A program made the position numbers and the translations under genes. Below, one piece after another: positions 56,934 through 62,398 of a stretch of DNA of 62,398 nt. The stretch covers positions 1-62,398 of the forward strand of contig JAGGUZ010000016.1 of the NCBI GenBank assembly GCA_021158225.1, in the 5' to 3' direction. Under the pieces are notes generated by a model. The model was not told the DNA's origin, made no database searches, and saw only the letters and a list, made by a program, of their open reading frames with translations. This DNA comes from a bacterium. Its GTDB lineage: Bacteria > Patescibacteriota > Gracilibacteria > UBA1369 > PNNO01. Every line of letters begins with the position of its first letter. Position 1 is the stretch's first letter.

Positions 56934-56962
56934 TTGACTTTAATCTTATTTCTTGATAAACT
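56934..56962 (+). promoter_or_regulatory. Promoter for the giant reading frame
   Basis: TTGACT (56934-56939), a 17-nt spacer and TAAACT (56957-56962), with TGA before the -10 (extended -10). The ATG at 56996 follows by about 27 nt from the predicted start. The gap 56834-56995 holds nothing else I can name. Confidence 0.6.
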
Positions 56963-56995
56963 ACATAGATAAAAATAAAACTTAAATACAGAAAT

Positions 56996-59900
56996 ATGTT
57001 TCTCAAAAAATCAATGCATTTCTTAAATAATGTCTTTAAAAAAGAATTATTTATATGCGAATCCAAACCGGTTTATCTGTCTTTCCGTAACAATGAAACA
57101 AGAACCGAAAGAGTTGTTCCAAATGAAACAGTAAAAGATCGAATGTCATTAAATCGCAAAGCGATAAAAAAACTTAGAGAAGAACTAGCAAAGGGAAAAG
57201 AATATAAAAAAGGATTTGAAAAATATATTGGAAAGAAAATATTTAGAAATACATATAAAAAGAAATTAACAGAAAACGACACTATGAAGATGGGGATAGA
57301 TATGGTTGGAATACTGTTAAATTATTTGCCCAAAGAAAAAAATCGCAAAGAAACAAGTAATCGATATAATTTTATAACTCCTCTTCTCGAAGATATTTCC
57401 AAAATTGCAAGAAGTAACTTGAACATAATCAATCGATATATACCTATAAGTATCCAACTTGGACCCGGTAGTGTATTAGAATTTTACAATGATAAAAAGA
57501 AATTTAGTTTAAAATTCGATTTAGAATTGGACTCACCAAGGTTACAACTTATTCAAAGTCAGCTAGATCATCTCCAAAGATCAAAAGAAAGAAAAGCCCA
57601 AGTAAGAGAGCAAATTCACGCAAGAACAAGAACACAGCTTTCCGGAATGAGACAATCCATAAACCCATCGGCAGAATTTACAAATCAACTGATGAGGACA
57701 TCAAAAAGTCCATATCTAAAGAAAAAGGGTGATATATTTGTAATTGATTTTAAAGGAAAATCAAAACATATTGATAGAAAAGCGGAAAAACAAACTAAAA
57801 TACAAGACATACTTGATTTAAGCCGTTTGAATGGCGGGAATATGTATGTGCGTATTCATCTTGATGGCGTAAGTCCCAACGGTGTAAAACATAAATATTG
57901 GGCATATTATCATCCTACACAAAGAACATTTATAGTGGAGAGAACAACAAAAAGAGCAAGGGTATTTCATGGAACAAAAATAGATAAAATCGAATATAGA
58001 GTAGCTACACCAAAAAAGGCTACTATGCCAATAGTAGCTCCGAGTAGGAAACAAAAAAAGGCCCCTCGTATTAGTGAAAGTAGAAGACGCGCCGAAAGAC
58101 TTGGAAGAATTGAACGAAAAAACTGGGATAATTTTCATAGAAACCATGCCTATATTTTCAAAAACAAGCGTTTTTATGTTCCAAGATTCATTCAAGATGA
58201 CGATGATTTTAAGAACAACTGGGGAAGAATTGATGCGACCTTGGAAGGATCGCTTGCAAGACCTCCTTTTAACTTAAGAAGTACAAAAGCAAGAAGAAAA
58301 TATATACAAGATGTTATACAGGGAAATTCAATGTTTGATCTTAATAGTAGACTTTATGCGCAAGACTTCTTTGAAACGAAAGTTAATGGGAAAAACCTTT
58401 ATAAAGGTGGATATAAAAAGTTCTTAAAAGATTTCCATTCGGTCGATAAAAAAATGGCAAGACTCGGCATGGATTACCTACATCCGCGAAATGCTGAAGA
58501 AACAGACCTTGCTAAAAAATGGTCTAAATTACAATCAATAGCTTTCGGACTGGCAAGCGTTTTTAACGCACTGGGAAGATTAAGTATTCATCCAAAGCAA
58601 GCTGAAACAAATACAGACATATACAGAATTAAATTCCTTGGAATTAAACAAATCAGCGAAAGAGAAATGAAAAAACTTAGACCTCTTAAATACCACAGTT
58701 TGCAATCACTCCTTCATGGCAAGGAAAATGCTCCATCGGGAATTGATATTGGAGTAAGTAACAAAATACTAACAAATATCAAAGATATTGTCATAGACAA
58801 TGAAGCTCCAAATTTAAATATAAGAAAGCTATTAAAAGCGAAAGGTGGTTTAAAATTAATGTTTATGGCTTTCGGATTAAATAGCTTAATCGAAAGAGGA
58901 TGTGTTAAAAAGCTGGACGGCAAACACTATGTAATTGTTAGAATCCCAACAAATGGATGGAGTAACGCACTTTTAACAATAGAAAACAATAAAGCGAAAT
59001 TGTATGACCCATCAAGAGAGAACCTAAAAAAATGGGAAGAGGTTCGAGAATCAATAAATAATGGTAGACGTGCAAGAAATTTCATTCTTAAAATATTTAG
59101 ACCAAACGGATCTGAGGTAAAACAAAATATTAATTGGTGGAAAAAATTATGGCATTGGGATTTTAAAAATAAAAAGAAAATAACAATGGCCTATCTTGGA
59201 AAAATAACTTTAAATCCAAGCGACTTAGAGAAACATGTAGCCACCGATCGCGGATATTGGGATATGATGGAAAAAACTTCAAAACGAGTTGAAGGAACTT
59301 CTTTATATGAACCGCAAAAAGAGAAGGTTCTAAGATTATCCAACCAATATTTGGAATACGGATTACTGGCAACTTTTATGAACACAAGTCCGAAAAATCT
59401 AAAAGATGTTACTAACCAAATACTGCGAGATTTCGACATTGAAAACAAAGTACATTTAAAAACCCCTCTTAATAAGAAAGAAAATAGAATAGGAAACATT
59501 AAAGAAATACATAGAGCAATCTCGTTAAAAGGTTTAAATCCGGCATATCTTACAAATGCTCATATTAAAATGATTCGAATGGGATATGTACTTGGACGAC
59601 AAATTGAAACTGCAAGCAACTGGAGCGAAGTAATGAAAGATAATTTATCGACAAAACCTTTATATAGAAAAATTCAGTTAAAAGCTTTAAGAGACGGCTG
59701 TCCTATATATAAATTAAAGGAGGTTGAACAAAGAGTGCATCTTGCCATATTCGGACTTTCGCAAAGCATGCATGCTCCCGGTGTACACAACCTTAATGTA
59801 CGCGGAGGGGGCGGTGCCGTTGCAATTGATCTTGGAGAATGGGCCGGTCAAAAATGGCATATGAGCGTTGGAGCCGCCGGAGTAGATGGCAAATTCATGC

Positions 59901-62398
59901 CATTTGCAGAAGTTGGAGCTGCAATTAAATTAGGGAAAAAGGTTAAACTAAAATGGAGTCTTGGTACAACAATCGGCTTTAGCGGAGCTTCAGCTGCTGT
60001 TGAGTTCCCTGTTACAAGCGAATGGGATATGTATGTGGGAGCGGGAGTCGGCGTTGACTGGCAAGGTAAAGCTGGAATCGGAGCCGCAATCGGAGCTAGA
60101 TGGGACAAACTGAGAGCAGAGAGGATCCGTGAAACAAAAGCTCTAAAAGAAAGAGGAGTAAAAGAAATAGATAAGTTAATAAGTGCCGGTAATACAGAAA
60201 GAGCGGTAGCACTTATTTTAAGAAATAAAACTTTCGGAGAATATGTAAAAGCACTTAAAGCTAAATTTAATTTACCAAGTTCTGTTCTAGTAGACATCTA
60301 TCAAAATGCAAGAACACAGTGGCTTAATGCCGCACGAAGAGGCGTTAAAATCCCGGCAGTAACAGGATTTGGAGTTGGAGTGTTTGCCGGAGCAAGTGTA
60401 AACCCAGGTGAAACCGGTGTTAGTGTTGGAGCTTACATAACATTTAAAATCCCCGGAACAACCGTTAATTATGTAATAAGACAAGAACATCCAAAATATT
60501 CCGAGTATGTTCAAACCCAAATTGCACAAGAAACCTTAAAAAAGAAATTATTAAAAGCCGGTAACGGCAGAAATGTTATTTCATCGTTTGTCTTGTCCGC
60601 AAACAGTGGAGTTGTATATTTTGATTCAAGACTCGGACGCGGACATATTGCAAGACCAAACGGTACAAGTGAGATGAGACAATCTATTGCCATAAGACAA
60701 GGACGGGAACAAATTGCTAACATTGCAAGGAAAGGTACTCTTGATGCAATTAGACGAACATTTTCGAATTTGGATATGCATGTAGAAATGGTTCCGGATC
60801 CAAAAAATCCAAAACAACATCTACTTGCAATTAGCCCACTTCAAACGCAGGGAAGCAATGTTGAAATGCTCATCGATCCAAAACTTAAGAGCAAAGGAAT
60901 TATTTTAGACAAAGCAAATAACAGAATATTGCTTGCGGCAAGCGAAGCACGCAAGCTTTATGTAACTCGAACAAAATATAGATATCCGTTTGCTCGAAAA
61001 GGCGCAATGAATCTTGAAGTAATTGCATTCAAAGACGATCTAAGAAGAAGCAATATAGAGATTAGAGAAGATTCTCCGCACTATATATATAAGTATAAAG
61101 GAGAAAAATATGCAATGGTTCGAGGTGAAGCCAGAACCGGTCTTTCAGAAGAGAGCAGTAATACAATAACCCTTGAACAGTATAAAAAAAGAAAAGCAAG
61201 ACTCGAGACATTCAAAGATAAAAAACTCGAATTTAGTCTTCTGGAAGGTAAAAAATTAACATCAAAAATGTCAGATGCGGTTGGATATAAAGAACAAGAA
61301 CCTGTTAGATTCGACCAACTTAGACTTAAAGATTTTGCAGACAGCGTATTGGAAAAGCATATGGAAGCATTCCAGAAAGGCCTTGTAAGAGTTGATACTC
61401 CTGAAAAAGAAGCGATATTTAAGACAGAGGTTTTTGGAAGATTAAAAGATGATTTTAAAAAATTCGCGAAAGATATTCTTAAAAATCCAAATTTATCATT
61501 AAATGAACAAGAATTAAACCTTCTATACACTTATATGATCAACCAATCGTTCTCTAAACTAATGAGCAAAAGTGAAGCTGTTATTAACAGACGGCTTGAA
61601 AAAAGAAATAAGTTGTTTAGAGCTTATATGAAAAATTATATAAATAACTTCAAAGCTAAATATCCTGACAAATGGGCGGAAATAAAAGCAATAGATCCTA
61701 CAATAAGTCCGGACTCAATTGCTAATTATTTAATGCTTACAATGCCTCAAAACGCAAATCAATTAAGAGCATTCTTAGGAAGAAAAGGATTGCCAATCGA
61801 AGAAGGATTAAAATTTGCTTCTTACACAAGAAAATATGATGACAAGCACAAGGCACACGAGGCATTCGCAACATCTTACGGAACTCAAATGCCGGAAAGC
61901 ATGAAACCGATCTTGGAAATGGTAAACCCCACTAAACTTAACATAAATTCTCCAGATCCAAGAGAAAGAGCTGCCGCAAGACTTATTTTACAAGTAATGT
62001 CACCTCTAAGTACGGAAAATCTTGAAACACCACAAGGTAAAAAAGATTTCTTAACTTCCGAGCTTTCACTCCTTGTAATTTCCATGTATGACGAAAAAAC
62101 AGGTATTTCACCAATGATAGAAGTGCTTGGAAAGAAAAATTATCAAGGAATGATTGCAATTTACAAAGCTCTTAAAGAAGGAAAAGGATTAGCTGGTGCA
62201 ATTAATGCAAACTCACAAGCATTTGATCAATTTAAGATACTTGTTATGGGTATCCGAAACGCACAATTAAATGCGCAACCTACATTTGTATTTAAAAACA
62301 AATATATATTCCATTTAAATAAAACCGAAGTTTATTCAGGTCCATATTTAAAATGCGGAAACGGAACAATCGCCGCAAGACAACAAATCGGACTATCG
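56996..62398 (+). CDS. Giant protein of unknown function, incomplete at the right edge
   Basis: One frame runs 1801 codons from the ATG at 56996 to the window's end without a stop. There is no signal peptide at the start. The chain is strongly basic and largely helical, with Lys/Arg-rich stretches (for example residues 200-240 and 350-370). Two glycine-rich blocks, about 929-1038 and 1122-1152, show alternating small and bulky residues typical of beta strands (VGAGVGVDWQGKAGIGAAIG; GFGVGVFAGASVNPGETG). They are separated by a charged helical hairpin. The second half (about 1160-1801) again is mixed helix/strand without known motifs. A good promoter precedes it and it stands alone. I recognise no family; a structural, surface or toxin-like role is possible but unsupported. 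Confidence 0.8.
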   Translation, partial: MFLKKSMHFLNNVFKKELFICESKPVYLSFRNNETRTERVVPNETVKDRMSLNRKAIKKLREELAKGKEYKKGFEKYIGKKIFRNTYKKKLTENDTMKMGIDMVGILLNYLPKEKNRKETSNRYNFITPLLEDISKIARSNLNIINRYIPISIQLGPGSVLEFYNDKKKFSLKFDLELDSPRLQLIQSQLDHLQRSKERKAQVREQIHARTRTQLSGMRQSINPSAEFTNQLMRTSKSPYLKKKGDIFVIDFKGKSKHIDRKAEKQTKIQDILDLSRLNGGNMYVRIHLDGVSPNGVKHKYWAYYHPTQRTFIVERTTKRARVFHGTKIDKIEYRVATPKKATMPIVAPSRKQKKAPRISESRRRAERLGRIERKNWDNFHRNHAYIFKNKRFYVPRFIQDDDDFKNNWGRIDATLEGSLARPPFNLRSTKARRKYIQDVIQGNSMFDLNSRLYAQDFFETKVNGKNLYKGGYKKFLKDFHSVDKKMARLGMDYLHPRNAEETDLAKKWSKLQSIAFGLASVFNALGRLSIHPKQAETNTDIYRIKFLGIKQISEREMKKLRPLKYHSLQSLLHGKENAPSGIDIGVSNKILTNIKDIVIDNEAPNLNIRKLLKAKGGLKLMFMAFGLNSLIERGCVKKLDGKHYVIVRIPTNGWSNALLTIENNKAKLYDPSRENLKKWEEVRESINNGRRARNFILKIFRPNGSEVKQNINWWKKLWHWDFKNKKKITMAYLGKITLNPSDLEKHVATDRGYWDMMEKTSKRVEGTSLYEPQKEKVLRLSNQYLEYGLLATFMNTSPKNLKDVTNQILRDFDIENKVHLKTPLNKKENRIGNIKEIHRAISLKGLNPAYLTNAHIKMIRMGYVLGRQIETASNWSEVMKDNLSTKPLYRKIQLKALRDGCPIYKLKEVEQRVHLAIFGLSQSMHAPGVHNLNVRGGGGAVAIDLGEWAGQKWHMSVGAAGVDGKFMPFAEVGAAIKLGKKVKLKWSLGTTIGFSGASAAVEFPVTSEWDMYVGAGVGVDWQGKAGIGAAIGARWDKLRAERIRETKALKERGVKEIDKLISAGNTERAVALILRNKTFGEYVKALKAKFNLPSSVLVDIYQNARTQWLNAARRGVKIPAVTGFGVGVFAGASVNPGETGVSVGAYITFKIPGTTVNYVIRQEHPKYSEYVQTQIAQETLKKKLLKAGNGRNVISSFVLSANSGVVYFDSRLGRGHIARPNGTSEMRQSIAIRQGREQIANIARKGTLDAIRRTFSNLDMHVEMVPDPKNPKQHLLAISPLQTQGSNVEMLIDPKLKSKGIILDKANNRILLAASEARKLYVTRTKYRYPFARKGAMNLEVIAFKDDLRRSNIEIREDSPHYIYKYKGEKYAMVRGEARTGLSEESSNTITLEQYKKRKARLETFKDKKLEFSLLEGKKLTSKMSDAVGYKEQEPVRFDQLRLKDFADSVLEKHMEAFQKGLVRVDTPEKEAIFKTEVFGRLKDDFKKFAKDILKNPNLSLNEQELNLLYTYMINQSFSKLMSKSEAVINRRLEKRNKLFRAYMKNYINNFKAKYPDKWAEIKAIDPTISPDSIANYLMLTMPQNANQLRAFLGRKGLPIEEGLKFASYTRKYDDKHKAHEAFATSYGTQMPESMKPILEMVNPTKLNINSPDPRERAAARLILQVMSPLSTENLETPQGKKDFLTSELSLLVISMYDEKTGISPMIEVLGKKNYQGMIAIYKALKEGKGLAGAINANSQAFDQFKILVMGIRNAQLNAQPTFVFKNKYIFHLNKTEVYSGPYLKCGNGTIAARQQIGLS

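Noticed and set aside
59717..59737. AAGGAGGT followed by an in-frame GTG inside the giant frame, possible internal start before the glycine-rich block
   Set aside because: The site is explained by the codons Lys-Glu-Val in a window where SD sites are seldom used; kept only as a curiosity.
59848..60297. Minus-strand 149-codon frame in the giant gene
   Set aside because: It lies opposite the glycine-rich block (Gly codons read backwards as Pro/Ala/Thr); no start signals.
1..62398. TGA recoded as glycine (code 25)
   Set aside because: TGA ends tgt and secDF at the expected C-termini, and no in-frame TGA interrupts conserved genes.

Overview
The window (about one third G+C by eye, very densely coded) looks like core chromosome from a streamlined bacterium, most likely a member of the Candidate Phyla Radiation (Patescibacteria). 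A Peregrinibacteria-like lineage is my best guess; this is inference, not a database result. Supporting signs are compact housekeeping genes, an orphan VirB4 ATPase, an S41 protease with SLH repeats, many small membrane proteins of unknown function, and almost no Shine-Dalgarno sequences. TGA is used as a stop (for example tgt and secDF), so this is not the TGA=Gly code of Gracilibacteria/Absconditabacteria. No phage, transposon, CRISPR array or rRNA is visible.

Layout. 1-4.3 kb: a divergent promoter pair serves a partial gene running off the left edge and an SLH-S41 protease, which converges on virB4. 4.4-28 kb: a long plus-strand run with gyrA, a calcium-repeat surface protein, rpmE (L31), aroC, tgt, an HD phosphohydrolase, ruvA, an M24 peptidase, purQ fused to PurS-like domains, glmS, a tafazzin-like acyltransferase, pyk, ruvC, a TPR protein, prepilin peptidase, gpmI, manC, a cupin and secDF, closed by a strong terminator and tRNA-Arg(UCG). 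28-37.4 kb: accessory genes, comprising small unknowns, a DUF1858 protein, an RND efflux pair with a strong promoter, and a convergent DUF4139 protein. 37.5-45.5 kb: priA, trpS, pyrG, a coiled-coil membrane protein with a PilC-like N-terminus, a diverged lgt and two small membrane proteins.

45.5-56.8 kb is mainly minus strand. From its promoter-distal end to its start it reads PEGA protein, greA, rpoD, dnaG (the last three a macromolecular-synthesis operon with its own promoter), a WecA/MraY-like transferase, truB, a short murE, a standalone riboflavin kinase, an O-antigen-ligase-like protein, long-form hpf and an archaeal-type tpiA. 56.9 kb to the end is one uninterrupted plus-strand reading frame of at least 1801 codons that leaves the window, with no family I recognise.

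Together the genes cover replication and repair (gyrA, dnaG, priA, ruvA, ruvC), transcription and translation (rpoD, greA, trpS, tgt, truB, rpmE, hpf), lower glycolysis (tpiA, gpmI, pyk), nucleotide and amino-sugar synthesis (purQ, pyrG, glmS, manC), cell envelope (murE, wecA-like, lgt-like, PlsC-like, O-antigen-ligase-like) and export (secDF, VirB4, RND). The most unusual items are the SecDF carrying an inserted parvulin-type prolyl isomerase (apparently tandem, the first copy decayed), the PurQ protein with two PurS-like domains at its C-terminus, the giant unknown protein with glycine-rich beta segments, the archaeal-type TIM, and an Lgt homologue lacking hallmark residues.
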